The position numbers were made by a program, and so were the translations under genes. A stretch of DNA of 64,000 nucleotides. It comes from Bacillus sp. NTK071 (GTDB lineage: Bacteria > Bacillota > Bacilli > Bacillales > Guptibacillaceae). The stretch is from contig NZ_JAFKOI010000008.1 of NCBI RefSeq assembly GCF_017303315.1, positions 1 to 64,000 of the forward strand, written 5' to 3'. The notes below the pieces were generated by a model. That model was given only the letters and a program-made list of their open reading frames with translations, was not told the origin of the DNA and did not search any database. Below, in pieces: positions 25,344 through 35,227 of this stretch (the first letter of the stretch is position 1; every line of letters starts with the position of its first letter).

Positions 25344-26777
25344 CTACCTATTAAACACCACTAATTTCATTTCCGTCATTTCTTCTACGGCATACTTAAT
25401 GCCTTCTCTTCCTTTTCCGCTTTCCTTGACACCACCGTAAGGCATATGATCAACGCGGAAGGTTGGGATATCGTTAATCAGAACTCCGCCAACGTGCAAA
25501 CGATCCGCTGCTTCCAACGCTGTATGAACATTATCCGTATAAATACCAGCTTGTAATCCATAATTCGAATCATTCACAAGGTCATACGCTTCTTCCATAC
25601 TAGTAACCTTATTAATGACGACAATCGGAGCAAACACTTCCTGACAAGAGACGTTCATATCAGCTCGAGCATTCAGAATAACAGTCGGTTCCAATACATT
25701 CCCTTCAGAACCTCCACCAGCTACAATGTTAGCTCCTCCATGCCTCGCTTCTTTAATCCAGGAGAGCGCCCTCTCAACATCTCCCTCTGAAATAAGAGCA
25801 GACACATCCGTTTCTGTATGCAGAGGATCACCTGTTTTTAATGCTTTCGTTTTCTCTATAAACGCTTCAACAAAGGCATCGTAGTTTGATTCATGCACAT
25901 ACACGCGCTGAAGCGAGATACAGACCTGTCCCTGATAAGCGAACGCACCCATTACAGCGCGATCAACGAGATGAGTTACATTTACGCCCTCATCCACAAT
26001 CAGTGCTGAGTTCGATCCAAGTTCGAGCGTGACCTTTTTCAATCCCGCTTTGTTCCGAATCCCAATTCCGACTGCAGGACTCCCCGTGAACGTTACCATA
26101 TTCACTCGTTCATCCGTCACAATACGATCGCCAACCGTCTTTCCACTGCCCGTAACCACATTCAGTGCCCCTTTAGGTAGTCCTGCTTCTTCAAGTAACT
26201 CCGCAATAAAATAAGAGGAAAGAGGTGTCTGACTTGCGGGTTTTAAGACGATTGTATTTCCAGCAGCAATAGCTGGACCTACTTTATGCGCAACTAGATT
26301 CATAGGGAAGTTAAATGGCGTGATTGCACCTATAACGCCAAGTGGTTCACGCACCGTATACCCTACTCTTCCTTCACCTCCAACAGCGGCATCAAAAGGA
26401 ATCGTTTCACCTGAAATCCGCTTCGCTTCTTCTGCAGCGAATTTGTAGGTTGCAATCGTTCGTGCTACTTCTCCTTTTGCTGTCGCGATTGGCTTCGCAG
26501 CTTCCAATGCGATCATTTCTGCCGCTTCATCAGCTCGTTCACTTAACTTCTGAACAAGTTTTTCTAAAATCGTTGCTCGCTCGTGGGCTGGAAGGTTTCG
26601 CATCGCAAGCCTCGCACGATATGCCGCTTCAATCGCGCTCTCCACATCCGCCACTTCTGCCACTGGAATTTCCGCAATCACCTCTCCTGAATAAGGTGAT
26701 CGCAACTCTTGATAAGACGAACCCGCTCGCCATTCGCCATCAATGTACAATTTCTTTTTATCGATTGTCGATTTCAT
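25344..26777 (-). CDS. NAD(P)-dependent aldehyde dehydrogenase, probable succinate-semialdehyde step
   Basis: This 477-residue ALDH has the NAD-binding core with TPFNFPMNLVAHKVGPAIAAGN, the catalytic Glu in LELGSN (near 258-263) and the nucleophile Cys in YQGQVCISLQRVYVH (near 287). The C-terminal PYGGVKESGKGREG is typical. By sequence it is nearer lactaldehyde/phosphonoacetaldehyde-type ALDHs than E. coli GabD, but it follows gabT by 21 bases and shares its sigma-54 promoter, so oxidation of succinate semialdehyde to succinate is the likely job. GAGGGAG precedes the ATG. The alternative is another small aldehyde made by the neighbouring transaminase. Confidence 0.85.
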   Translation of the reverse strand: MKSTIDKKKLYIDGEWRAGSSYQELRSPYSGEVIAEIPVAEVADVESAIEAAYRARLAMRNLPAHERATILEKLVQKLSERADEAAEMIALEAAKPIATAKGEVARTIATYKFAAEEAKRISGETIPFDAAVGGEGRVGYTVREPLGVIGAITPFNFPMNLVAHKVGPAIAAGNTIVLKPASQTPLSSYFIAELLEEAGLPKGALNVVTGSGKTVGDRIVTDERVNMVTFTGSPAVGIGIRNKAGLKKVTLELGSNSALIVDEGVNVTHLVDRAVMGAFAYQGQVCISLQRVYVHESNYDAFVEAFIEKTKALKTGDPLHTETDVSALISEGDVERALSWIKEARHGGANIVAGGGSEGNVLEPTVILNARADMNVSCQEVFAPIVVINKVTSMEEAYDLVNDSNYGLQAGIYTDNVHTALEAADRLHVGGVLINDIPTFRVDHMPYGGVKESGKGREGIKYAVEEMTEMKLVVFNR

Positions 26778-26798
26778 AAGGCTCCCTCTTTTCGCAAA

Positions 26799-28157
26799 TT
26801 ATTGTTGAACGGCAAGTTCATCCATTACGTCTTCCATTACATCAAGCGCCTCGTTTAATTGATCATCTGTAATCACAAGTGGGGATAATAGACGAATTAC
26901 ATTGCCGTAAAGTCCCGCTCCCATCACAATAACGCCACGGTTATGACACTCCTTTAAAATTCTCCCTGTTAGTTCTTTATCCGGCTCCTTCGAATTAAGA
27001 TCTTTCACAATCTCAACGGCTAGCATCGCACCAAGTCCGCGCACTTCGCCAATTACAGAATGTTTGGCCTGCATGTCCTTAAAGCGAGATACAGCTAGAT
27101 CGCCAATGTGATTCGCTCGCTCAATCAGCTTCTCTTCTTCCATCATTTCGATCACTTCAAGAGCTGCAACGCAACCAAGCGGACTTCCTCCATACGTCCC
27201 ACCGATTTCACCCGGATTCGGTGCTTCCATAATTTCTGCTCGACCGGTTACTGCACTGATCGGAAGACCTGCCGCAATCGATTTTGACATTACGAGTAAA
27301 TCAGGTTCGATATCAAAATGCTCAATCGCAAACATCTTCCCTGTTCGTCCAAATCCAGTCTGTACTTCATCCGCAATAAACAAGATGCCATACTTCTCAC
27401 AGATCGCCTTAACACCTTGAACGAATTCTTTCGACGGAACAACGAAACCACCTTCACCTTGAACAGGCTCCATAATAATCGCAGCTACTTCATCTGCTGG
27501 AACTTCACCAAGGAAAAAGTCTTCTAATCTTTTAAGAATTTCTTGATCGAGCTCTTCTTCTGTCATGCTCGCATGCTTTCGGTAATAGTAAGGGTACGCC
27601 ATTTTGTATGTATCTGGCGCAAATGGGCCAAATCCATACTTATAAGGCTTCACTTTACTCGTTAACGACATCGCAAGTAATGTTCGTCCATGGTATCCGC
27701 GCTCAAACGAAATGATTGATTTACGACCAGTGAATTTACGAGCAATTTTCACCGCATTTTCAACAGCTTCTGCTCCACTATTTAAGAAAAAGGTTTTCTT
27801 TTGTGAAGCGCCAGGCGTTATTTCATTTAATTTCTTCGCAAGCTGGATATAAGGTTCATACATCATCACGTGAAAACACGTATGAAGGTATTGATCCACT
27901 TGAGCTTTTAACGCTTCTAATACTTTTGGCGGACAATGTCCCGCATTCATACTTCCAATTGCACCAGCAAGATCAATAAACGTATTGCCATCCACATCTG
28001 TTAGAAGAGCGCCTTCGCCTTTTTCAGCAAATGTCATCATTGTATTAAAAGGACCGCGTGGCACATGCTGTTCCTTCAGTTCCAGTAACTCCGATGCTTT
28101 CGGACCTGGTATCGATGTTTTTAATTCAATGCTTTTTTTACTTGCTTCCGTTTTCAT
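26799..28157 (-). CDS. gabT: Class III omega-aminotransferase, GabT type
   Basis: This 452-residue PLP enzyme moves the amino group of GABA (or a diamine) to 2-oxoglutarate, giving succinate semialdehyde. It has the class III hallmarks: NSGAEAVENAVKIAR in the cofactor phosphate region, YHGRT, IADEVQTGFGRTG and the Schiff-base lysine in MSKSIAAGLP (near 290). The ATG at 28157 has AAGGAGG upstream; a 14-codon extension overlaps the sigma-54 promoter and is rejected. It heads an operon with an aldehyde dehydrogenase, divergent from a sigma-54 activator. If the adjacent ureohydrolase makes putrescine rather than GABA, this enzyme or its like could also act on putrescine. Confidence 0.87.
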   Translation of the reverse strand: MKTEASKKSIELKTSIPGPKASELLELKEQHVPRGPFNTMMTFAEKGEGALLTDVDGNTFIDLAGAIGSMNAGHCPPKVLEALKAQVDQYLHTCFHVMMYEPYIQLAKKLNEITPGASQKKTFFLNSGAEAVENAVKIARKFTGRKSIISFERGYHGRTLLAMSLTSKVKPYKYGFGPFAPDTYKMAYPYYYRKHASMTEEELDQEILKRLEDFFLGEVPADEVAAIIMEPVQGEGGFVVPSKEFVQGVKAICEKYGILFIADEVQTGFGRTGKMFAIEHFDIEPDLLVMSKSIAAGLPISAVTGRAEIMEAPNPGEIGGTYGGSPLGCVAALEVIEMMEEEKLIERANHIGDLAVSRFKDMQAKHSVIGEVRGLGAMLAVEIVKDLNSKEPDKELTGRILKECHNRGVIVMGAGLYGNVIRLLSPLVITDDQLNEALDVMEDVMDELAVQQ

Positions 28158-28193
28158 AATATAGCCTCCTTCTTCGATCTTCCCCCTCTTTAT

Positions 28194-28211
28194 ATGCAAG
28201 CTTCATACCAA
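28194..28211 (-). promoter_or_regulatory. Sigma-54 promoter of gabT operon
   Basis: The minus strand reads TTGGTATGAAGCTTGCAT. GG and GC are at the -24/-12 spacing and the context matches TTGGCACG-N4-TTGCA at most positions. It lies 37 bases before the gabT start and in the 146-base gap shared with the divergent sigma-54 activator gene. Confidence 0.82.
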
Positions 28212-28303
28212 CTTTAATAACTAGTTTCAAAAATCGTTAAATAAGTTATGATAGTGTAGTCTAGTAGTCAGATTAGTCAGACATTAATTGGAGGTAGATA
28301 CGA

Positions 28304-29710
28304 ATGTCTTCAACACTTTTAGAGATCGAATTGAATGCGATTTTAAGTGCATCAAAAGATAACATTGTCATCACGGACGGAAAGGGAATCGTCCTACGCG
28401 TTAGTCCAAACTGTGAAGCTGTATATGGAAGAGAAGCTTCATTTCTAATCGGTAAATCAGTGAGAGAACTAGAACAGGAAAGTGTTTTTGCTCCATCGAT
28501 TACAAAGCGGGTCCTTACTGAAAAGAAGAAAGTTCAAATCATGCAAAAAACCCCTACGGGACGTGTTGTCATGGCAACCGGACTTCCCGTGTTCGATGAT
28601 AACGGCACTATTATCCGCGTGATTAGTTTTTCTCACGACTTAACAGAAATTCAGCATTTAAAAGAGGATTACGAAGAGTTGCGCACGCAAATGGAAGTCT
28701 ACCAAACAGAGATTCAAGAGCTTAGAGAGAAAGAATTAGTACCCGAGGACTTCGTCATCAAGAGTCAAGCGATTCAGATGATCTGGCAACTTGTTGAGCG
28801 CGTTGCGAAATCGGATGCTTCTGTTGTGTTCTTAGGAGAATCTGGGGTTGGGAAAAACGTTTTTGCCCGCGCTCTTCATAAAGGAAGTGAACATCGAAAT
28901 GGAAGCTTTATAGAGGTCAACTGCGGCGCTATACCAGAAACACTTTTCGAATCTGAAATGTTCGGATATGAACCTGGCTCCTTTACTGGCGCAGGTAAAA
29001 AAGGCAAAGCCGGGTTAATTGAACTTGCGAATAACGGCACGTTATTTCTTGATGAAGTTGGAGAACTGCCCCTTGCCGTGCAGGCAAAACTATTAAAAGC
29101 AATTCAAGAAAAAACGATTACGAGAATTGGTGGCGTTAAACCCAAAACCATAGACTTTAGGTTGATTGCATCAACGAACCAGAACCTTGAAGACATGGTT
29201 AAAAAGGGGCAGTTCCGAGAGGATCTTTTCTATCGATTGAACGTGATTCCCATCACAATCCCACCACTTAAGGAACGAAAAGAAGATATCGCTACGCTAG
29301 CTGCTTTTTTCCTGAATCAGCTAAATGATAAATACCAAACAACTAAATTCTTTCATGCAGCTACCATCGAAGGGTTATTAGAATATTCCTGGCCAGGTAA
29401 TGTACGAGAGCTTCAAAACATCGTTGAGCGCTTAGTCATTACAGCAGAAACCAGAACCATTTACCCAGAAGCCCTTCCCTCTTACATCCAGAGAACTTCA
29501 GATCAAGGACCAACAAACTGGGCCCTACCCTCCCATGAAGAAGAAGGAAAAAGTTTGAAAGAGGCACTTGAAGCGGTGGAAGTGAGATGGCTCAAACGCG
29601 CATTCAACCAATACAAAACAACCTATGAAATGGCTGATTACCTTGGAATGAATCAATCTACCGTAGTACGCAAGCTAAAAAAGTACAATATTGATGCAAG
29701 ATCACATTAA
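28304..29710 (+). CDS. Sigma-54-dependent activator with PAS domain (RocR type)
   Basis: This 468-residue enhancer-binding protein has no receiver domain. Residues about 8-115 form a PAS sensor, followed by a short coiled linker (about 120-145) and an AAA+ domain with Walker A GESGVGKN (near 178) and the sigma-54 contact loop GSFTGA (near 225; Ser replaces the usual Ala, a common variant). NGTLFLDEVGEL is Walker B. A Fis-type helix-turn-helix ends the protein (about 440-462). This is the layout of RocR. It sits between two -24/-12 promoters and most probably activates both, responding to GABA, arginine or another pathway compound. Confidence 0.9.
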   Translation: MSSTLLEIELNAILSASKDNIVITDGKGIVLRVSPNCEAVYGREASFLIGKSVRELEQESVFAPSITKRVLTEKKKVQIMQKTPTGRVVMATGLPVFDDNGTIIRVISFSHDLTEIQHLKEDYEELRTQMEVYQTEIQELREKELVPEDFVIKSQAIQMIWQLVERVAKSDASVVFLGESGVGKNVFARALHKGSEHRNGSFIEVNCGAIPETLFESEMFGYEPGSFTGAGKKGKAGLIELANNGTLFLDEVGELPLAVQAKLLKAIQEKTITRIGGVKPKTIDFRLIASTNQNLEDMVKKGQFREDLFYRLNVIPITIPPLKERKEDIATLAAFFLNQLNDKYQTTKFFHAATIEGLLEYSWPGNVRELQNIVERLVITAETRTIYPEALPSYIQRTSDQGPTNWALPSHEEEGKSLKEALEAVEVRWLKRAFNQYKTTYEMADYLGMNQSTVVRKLKKYNIDARSH

Positions 29711-29711
29711 G

Positions 29712-29759
29712 ATGCATAAATGCATGATTCACCTCTTGATTAATGCAAATCCGCATTAA
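29712..29759 (+). promoter_or_regulatory. Candidate upstream activator sites for the sigma-54 regulator
   Basis: TTAATGC, six bases, GCATTAA (29740-29759) is a perfect inverted repeat, and ATGCATAAATGCAT (29712-29725) shares the same ATGCA words. Both lie 37-86 bases upstream of a -24/-12 promoter, the range in which enhancer-binding proteins bind. Assignment to the adjacent regulator is inference. Confidence 0.6.
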
Positions 29760-29795
29760 AACAATGGCCAAATCGCCATCATTCAGAACTCATAG

Positions 29796-29812
29796 TTGGC
29801 ACGGAACTTGCA
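29796..29812 (+). promoter_or_regulatory. Sigma-54 promoter of the ureohydrolase operon
   Basis: TTGGCACGGAACTTGCA matches the consensus TGGCAC-N5-TTGCA exactly. The start codon of the first gene is 40 bases downstream at 29853. A longer open frame that begins inside this promoter is therefore not the true start. Confidence 0.92.
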
Positions 29813-29852
29813 ACCTATATTTGTGACACTACATATTACAGGAGGTTTCCCC

Positions 29853-30830
29853 ATGTACCAGCCAAAAGACTCTTCGAAATCACCGAGATTTTGCGGTGTA
29901 AGAACGTTTATGAGACTCGAACAAATTCAGACAACGGAAAATGTAGATTTTGCAGTACTTGGTGTTCCATTTGACACTGCCGCGTCGAATCGCACAGGAC
30001 AGCGTCTTGGACCACAGCATATCCGAAACTTCTCTACGCTGCTTCGTCCTTATAATCCTGATATGGAAATTAACATTTTTGATTATTGCTCAGGTGTAGA
30101 TTATGGAGACATTAATGTGATTCCAGGAAACATTCACCGCACGTATGACAATATGGTAGAAGGTCTTACGCCACTCCTAGATGCAGACGTTACTCCAGTC
30201 ATTATGGGTGGTGATCACTCCATTTCACTTGGCAATCTTAGGGCATTTCACAAAAAATACGGACCTGTTGCACTCGTTCATTTTGATTCTCATGGTGACA
30301 CGTGGGACAACTATTACGGTGAAAAGTATATGCATGGAACGCCTTTTAGACGCGCTGTAGAAGAAGGTTTAATCGATACGGATCATTCAATCCAGGTTGG
30401 AATGAGAGGACCTCTTTACGGCACTGGCGATATTGACGATGCAAGAGACCTTGGTTTTGAAGTGCTTCCAATGAAAGAAGTTCGCAAGCTCGGCTTTGAA
30501 GAAGTCATCGCACTGATTCATAAGCGTGCTGGTGATCGCCCTGTTTTTGTTTCTTATGATATTGATTTCGTAGACCCCGCCTTCGCACCTGGAACGGGTA
30601 CGCCGGAAGTAGCTGGACCAAATAGCTTTGAAGCGTTGGAATACGTTCGTGCACTTGACGGTCTTAATTTAGTAGGCTTTGATTTAGTCGAAGTATTGCC
30701 AACGTATGACCACAATGAAATTACAGCAGCCCTTGCCTCTTCCATTATGTATGAAATGATTACGCTCACTGCATTAAAGAAAAGAAGCGCTCTTCAAAGA
30801 GCTAATGAAGAAACGGTTAAACAGTCTTAG
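29853..30830 (+). CDS. Agmatinase/guanidinobutyrase-family ureohydrolase
   Basis: This 325-residue binuclear manganese enzyme releases urea from a guanidino compound. The metal ligands are visible: H122 (GGDHSIS), D145, H147 and D149 (HFDSHGD) and the aspartates of SYDIDFVDPAFAPGTGTPEVAG. GGAGG is upstream of the ATG at 29853. Agmatinase would give putrescine, guanidinobutyrase would give GABA directly. The neighbouring gabT and shared sigma-54 control favour a product that leads to GABA. Motifs alone do not separate the two activities. Confidence 0.87.
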   Translation: MYQPKDSSKSPRFCGVRTFMRLEQIQTTENVDFAVLGVPFDTAASNRTGQRLGPQHIRNFSTLLRPYNPDMEINIFDYCSGVDYGDINVIPGNIHRTYDNMVEGLTPLLDADVTPVIMGGDHSISLGNLRAFHKKYGPVALVHFDSHGDTWDNYYGEKYMHGTPFRRAVEEGLIDTDHSIQVGMRGPLYGTGDIDDARDLGFEVLPMKEVRKLGFEEVIALIHKRAGDRPVFVSYDIDFVDPAFAPGTGTPEVAGPNSFEALEYVRALDGLNLVGFDLVEVLPTYDHNEITAALASSIMYEMITLTALKKRSALQRANEETVKQS

Positions 30831-30914
30831 TTACTTTACCAAACCGAATAACACAATGAATTATCTAACTATTCAAATTTTAAGCGCTATTTTATATGTA
30901 AGGAGGGCTAATCA

Positions 30915-32330
30915 ATGTTATTCCTTGATATAGCCATTATCATTGTCTACTTCTTAATCGTGATTGGTATTGGCGTCATAGGATCGAGAAAAGCAAAAAC
31001 AATTGAAGACTATGCGCTAGCGGGGCGCAACCTTGGCTTCTTCATGTATTTCGGGTGTTTGTCGGCTGTTATTCTTGGCGGGGCGTCTACAATCGGGACA
31101 ACAAAGCTAGGTTACGAGTTTGGTGTGTCTGGTATGTGGCTCGTCTTCATGCTTGGACTTGGCATCATGGGGTTAGGACTCTTTTTCTTAAAGAAAATAT
31201 CCAGTTTCAAAGTGCTCACTATTAGTGAGTTTCTCGGAAAGCGTTTTGGTGATGAGTCTCGCCTTCTAAGCGCCCTAGTTGCGTCCGTGTATGCCTTAAT
31301 GGTTGCCGTCACACAAGTCATCGGCATTGGAACCGTTATGAATGTATTGCTCGGTTGGAATTTAACAACATCCATGTTATTAGGTGGAGGAATCGTTCTT
31401 TTTTATACAATTCTTGGCGGAATGTGGTCTGTGACAATGACGGACATTGTCCAGTTCATCATCATGACGATCGGTGTATTCTTCATCATGCTGCCTCTTA
31501 GCCTATCGAAAGCAGGAGGATGGGGAGCATTGAACCAGCAACTTCCTGATAGCTATTTCTCATTCACTGGCATTGGCGGTAGTCAGGTGTTCCAATACTT
31601 TCTCCTCTTCTGTCTAGGAATGATTGTCGCACAAGATATCTGGCAGCGGATCTTCACGGCTAGAACGAATAAAACAGCTCGACTTGGGACGATTCTTGCC
31701 GGCATTTATAGTCTTCTCTATGGTCTTGCGGTTAGCATTATCGGAATGTGTGCGTTTATCGTACTTCCGAATTTAGGAGATTCACAGAATGCCTTTGCGA
31801 GTATGGCGATTGAAACAGTCCCAACAGGAGTACTCGGTCTTGTTCTAGCAGGTGTTATCGCCGCGCTCATGTCAACAGCATCCGGTACGTTACTCGCATC
31901 ATCCACTCTCATCTCAAACGATGTGATTAAACGGTACTTCGTGAAAAATGCGAGTGAGAAGCAGAGCATGATCGTTTCAAGAATAACGACTACAGCCATT
32001 GGCGCGGTTACAATTGTATTTGCCGTGTGGATTCAGGATGTTCTCGTCGCGCTAGACGTCGCCTATGCCATTTTATCCGGAGCGGTATTCGTTCCAATTC
32101 TACTCGGTTTCTTCTGGAAAAAAGCAACTTCCAAAGCAGCCTTCTACTCCATGATCAGCAGTATTCTCGTCATCATAGGAGGGTTAGCGATTGAAGGCTT
32201 ACATTCCACGAACCCGATTATGTACGGCATTCTAACAAGCTTTATCGTCATGATTGGCGTGTCTCTTGTCACCGAAAACCAACCAACTGAAATGACTGGA
32301 GCCATTGAAGAAAGGAGTCACATTTCATGA
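30915..32330 (+). CDS. SSS-family sodium:solute symporter
   Basis: This 471-residue protein has about 13 membrane segments and the SSS hallmarks EDYALAGRNLGFFMYFGCLSA (about 31-51) and GVIAALMSTASGTLLASSTLISNDV. It would take up the substrate of the operon with sodium. Its last codons overlap the start of the next gene (ATGA), so the two are coupled. Position after the ureohydrolase suggests a guanidino acid or polyamine substrate, though SSS carriers of this branch also take proline, pantothenate or nucleosides. AAGGAGG precedes the ATG. Confidence 0.85.
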   Translation: MLFLDIAIIIVYFLIVIGIGVIGSRKAKTIEDYALAGRNLGFFMYFGCLSAVILGGASTIGTTKLGYEFGVSGMWLVFMLGLGIMGLGLFFLKKISSFKVLTISEFLGKRFGDESRLLSALVASVYALMVAVTQVIGIGTVMNVLLGWNLTTSMLLGGGIVLFYTILGGMWSVTMTDIVQFIIMTIGVFFIMLPLSLSKAGGWGALNQQLPDSYFSFTGIGGSQVFQYFLLFCLGMIVAQDIWQRIFTARTNKTARLGTILAGIYSLLYGLAVSIIGMCAFIVLPNLGDSQNAFASMAIETVPTGVLGLVLAGVIAALMSTASGTLLASSTLISNDVIKRYFVKNASEKQSMIVSRITTTAIGAVTIVFAVWIQDVLVALDVAYAILSGAVFVPILLGFFWKKATSKAAFYSMISSILVIIGGLAIEGLHSTNPIMYGILTSFIVMIGVSLVTENQPTEMTGAIEERSHIS

Positions 32331-33778
32331 CCAATCAGCACGTGTATCTAAACGGTTGCTGGGTTGAAGGAGAAGGTGGTGAACGTCCTCTTCTCAACCC
32401 AGCTACTGAAGAAACACTAATCACAATCAAAGAAGCTTCACGGGAACAAACATCATCTGCTGTTGAAGCAGCGCGAAACGCATTCGATCAAACGGACTGG
32501 GCAACAAATGCAACGAAACGAGTGTCCGCTCTCCGTAAGCTAGCAGATCTGTTAGAAGAAGACGCCACATCGTTCGCAAATGCTGAAACGGCTAATACGG
32601 GAAAGCCCATACGCGAAGCAACGCTTGATATCGATGATTCTGTCGCCTGTCTACGCTACTATGCCGATCTAGTAGAGAAGCGAGAGCCAGCAACGATTAA
32701 GATGGCAGACGGGACAACAAGTAGCGTTATTGACGAGCCAATCGGTGTTTGCGCCTTAATTGTACCGTGGAACTTCCCACTTCTCCTCGGCATGTGGAAA
32801 ATCGCTCCCGCTTTAGCAGCAGGGAATACTGTCGTGTTTAAGCCTTCCGAACTCACACCGATGACGGCCATGAAACTCGCTCACTTGATCGATCAATGTG
32901 ATTTACCAGCTGGTGTTTTCAACCTTATCCCTGGTGCAGGCGATCCAGTAGGTGAAACGCTCGTTACTCATCCTGAAGTTGATAAGGTTTCGTTCACTGG
33001 TGGTTCAGAAACTGGTAAACACATTAACCAGCAATGCGCACTTGATTTAAAGCACGTTTCACTTGAACTTGGAGGAAAATCACCGCTTGTTGTTTTAAAA
33101 GATGCTGATTTGGACGCCGCTGTTGAGTGGGCGATTTTCGGAGGTTTCTTTAATCAGGGCGAAGTGTGCGTGGCGTCATCCCGCATTCTTGTTCATGAAG
33201 ACATTTACAATGCTTTCGTAGACAAACTCGTTAACGACACGGCACGCATTGTCATTGGTGATCCAACACATGAAGAAACAGAAATGGGTCCTCTCATTAG
33301 CCGTGATCACCTAGCGAAAGTAGAGCAATATATCGCGCTCGGCAAAGAGGAAGGTGCAACCGTTAGCTGTGGCGGCAACAGTAAAGAAAGCGGCTTTTAT
33401 CTATCTCCAGTCATTTTCACGAATGTCACTCAATCCATGCGCATTGTGCAAGAAGAAATTTTCGGTCCCGTCATCACGGTGCAGTCGTTCAAAGATAAAG
33501 AAGAAGCGATTGCTTTAGCCAATGGGACAAAATACGGGCTTGCCGCCGGGGTACTTTCAAACGATTTATCCATGGCGGAACAGGTTGCTTCAAAGCTCAA
33601 AGCAGGAACCATTTGGATCAACTCTTACCATACACCTTACGTAGAAGCACCATGGGGAGGCTACAAGCAAAGTGGCATCGGACGTGAACTAGGTCCACAT
33701 GGTCTGGCTGGCTTTACAGAAGTGAAGCATGTAAATACGTCCCACATCCTCCAGAAAGCGAACTGGTACTCTCATTGA
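32327..33778 (+). CDS. Aminoaldehyde/betaine-aldehyde-type dehydrogenase
   Basis: This 483-residue ALDH is of the betaine-aldehyde/aminobutyraldehyde branch. It has [20 protein letters not shown], catalytic Glu in LELGGKSP, and the nucleophile Cys in [15 protein letters not shown] (near 284). The C-terminal [27 protein letters not shown] is typical of enzymes acting on omega-amino aldehydes. In this operon it could oxidise 4-guanidinobutyraldehyde before the ureohydrolase or 4-aminobutyraldehyde after it, both leading to GABA. It starts within the SSS stop codon. A hairpin spans its stop codon. Confidence 0.86.
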   Translation: MTNQHVYLNGCWVEGEGGERPLLNPATEETLITIKEASREQTSSAVEAARNAFDQTDWATNATKRVSALRKLADLLEEDATSFANAETANTGKPIREATLDIDDSVACLRYYADLVEKREPATIKMADGTTSSVIDEPIGVCALIVPWNFPLLLGMWKIAPALAAGNTVVFKPSELTPMTAMKLAHLIDQCDLPAGVFNLIPGAGDPVGETLVTHPEVDKVSFTGGSETGKHINQQCALDLKHVSLELGGKSPLVVLKDADLDAAVEWAIFGGFFNQGEVCVASSRILVHEDIYNAFVDKLVNDTARIVIGDPTHEETEMGPLISRDHLAKVEQYIALGKEEGATVSCGGNSKESGFYLSPVIFTNVTQSMRIVQEEIFGPVITVQSFKDKEEAIALANGTKYGLAAGVLSNDLSMAEQVASKLKAGTIWINSYHTPYVEAPWGGYKQSGIGRELGPHGLAGFTEVKHVNTSHILQKANWYSH

Positions 33779-33803
33779 ACTCTTCCTGGTAGGAGTTCAA
33801 TGC
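33775..33803 (+). other. Hairpin at the aldehyde dehydrogenase stop codon
   Basis: ATTGAACTC...GAGTTCAAT forms a nine-base-pair stem with no T run after it. It may protect or attenuate the operon message between the two halves of the cluster rather than end it. Confidence 0.5.
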
Positions 33804-33850
33804 GCCAATAATTATCGGAATATTACAAATTAATATGAGGGGGAATTATA

Positions 33851-35224
33851 ATGAGTACATTGACCGACCGATTTGGCCATGATGATATTAGTCCCACACC
33901 TAAGAATAAGAGAAGCATGAACTTTTTCTCAACGTTTGCTCTATGGCTCGCAGCAAACGTTGTTATTACTTCTGTTATGACAGGGATGCTGTTTGTACCT
34001 GATATTACAATTGAAAAAGCGGTGCTTGCTATTCTCATTGGTTCTGCAATCGGGGCCATTCCACTTGCTTTAACTGGTAACATTGGAACACGAACTGGAC
34101 TCCCTACGATGGTCATGACAAGAGCGGCCTTTGGACAGAAAGGTGCCATACTCCCTGCACTCGTGAACACGATTGTTTTAATTGGTTGGAGCTGGATTCA
34201 GGCTTATATGGCTGGTCTCTCCCTTAACTATGCGATCAGTTATACGACCGGTTACAGCAACATTAATCTGTTTGTGATTTTAACTGAAGTTCTAGTTGTT
34301 GGGATCACCATATACGGTCACCGTGGTGTAGAAAGCATTGAAAAATGGGTCTCTGTTGCCATGCTCATCCTCTCAGTTCTAGTGTTCTATAAACTTTTTA
34401 CAACGTACAGCGTTTCTTCGTTAATTGAATTAAAAGCAAGCGAAAACCCCGCGATCTCTGGGATTATTGCCTTTGATATTGTGGTTGCGACTGCATTCTC
34501 TTGGATGTCTAGCGTCTGTGACTTTAATCGCCATAGCAAATCTGAAAAAAGCGGCATGCTCGGTACTTATCTTGGATATATCGTTGCCTCTCTTATTGCA
34601 ATGGGACTTGGGGCAGTCGTTAGTGGATTTAGCATCCTCAATAACATGGAACAAACCTATGACCCGACCGTACTTCTTTCCGCTTATGGATTTGGGTTCA
34701 TTGCTTCCATCGTCGTTTTTTTCTCAGTGCTATCGACAAATGTCATGGCGCTTTACAGTGCAACCATGTCATTTATGAACGTATTCCCTAAATCAGGGTT
34801 CTGGAAGCCTGTTCTTGCGCTCGGAATCGTTTGTACACTTGGTGCTCTTTTAAAAGAAGCCTTAATGGTTAACTTCTTCAATTTCATACTCCTAATCGCA
34901 ACGCTCTTCATACCTGTTTTCGCAATCGTTCTTGTCGACTATTTTATCGTCAAAAAAGCCTACTACGATGCAGAGGATGTTGCTTTCGATCACAAAGGTC
35001 TTTATCGTTATCAACGAGGTGTGAATGTTGTGGCAGTCGCGACGTATATAGCTGGAGCACTTTTCGCCTATTACTTTACTTACGTTCAACCTTTAAGCAT
35101 TGGAGCGACGATCTTAACATTTATTATATCTGGCGGATGTTACTACGGATTAATGGCACTTACGAAACAACTCGGAGTTAAAAAGACGGATTCAGAAGAG
35201 CTTGATGTGAAACTGGAGGCCTAA
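33851..35224 (+). CDS. NCS1-family nucleobase/hydantoin-type permease
   Basis: This 457-residue protein has 12 membrane segments. The N-terminal RSMNFFSTFALWLAANVVITSVMTGMLF (about 22-49) is typical of NCS1 transporters (CodB, PucI, Mhp1), which take up cytosine, allantoin, hydantoins, thiamine or related ring compounds. It starts the second half of the cluster, followed after three bases by an amidohydrolase and then a cyclase-family hydrolase, so its substrate is probably a small amide or ring degraded by these two. GAGGGGG precedes the ATG. Confidence 0.85.
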   Translation: MSTLTDRFGHDDISPTPKNKRSMNFFSTFALWLAANVVITSVMTGMLFVPDITIEKAVLAILIGSAIGAIPLALTGNIGTRTGLPTMVMTRAAFGQKGAILPALVNTIVLIGWSWIQAYMAGLSLNYAISYTTGYSNINLFVILTEVLVVGITIYGHRGVESIEKWVSVAMLILSVLVFYKLFTTYSVSSLIELKASENPAISGIIAFDIVVATAFSWMSSVCDFNRHSKSEKSGMLGTYLGYIVASLIAMGLGAVVSGFSILNNMEQTYDPTVLLSAYGFGFIASIVVFFSVLSTNVMALYSATMSFMNVFPKSGFWKPVLALGIVCTLGALLKEALMVNFFNFILLIATLFIPVFAIVLVDYFIVKKAYYDAEDVAFDHKGLYRYQRGVNVVAVATYIAGALFAYYFTYVQPLSIGATILTFIISGGCYYGLMALTKQLGVKKTDSEELDVKLEA

Positions 35225-35227
35225 AGA

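Noticed and set aside
29796-29852. Upstream start of the ureohydrolase
   Set aside because: The extension begins inside the -24/-12 promoter; GGAGG precedes the ATG at 29853.
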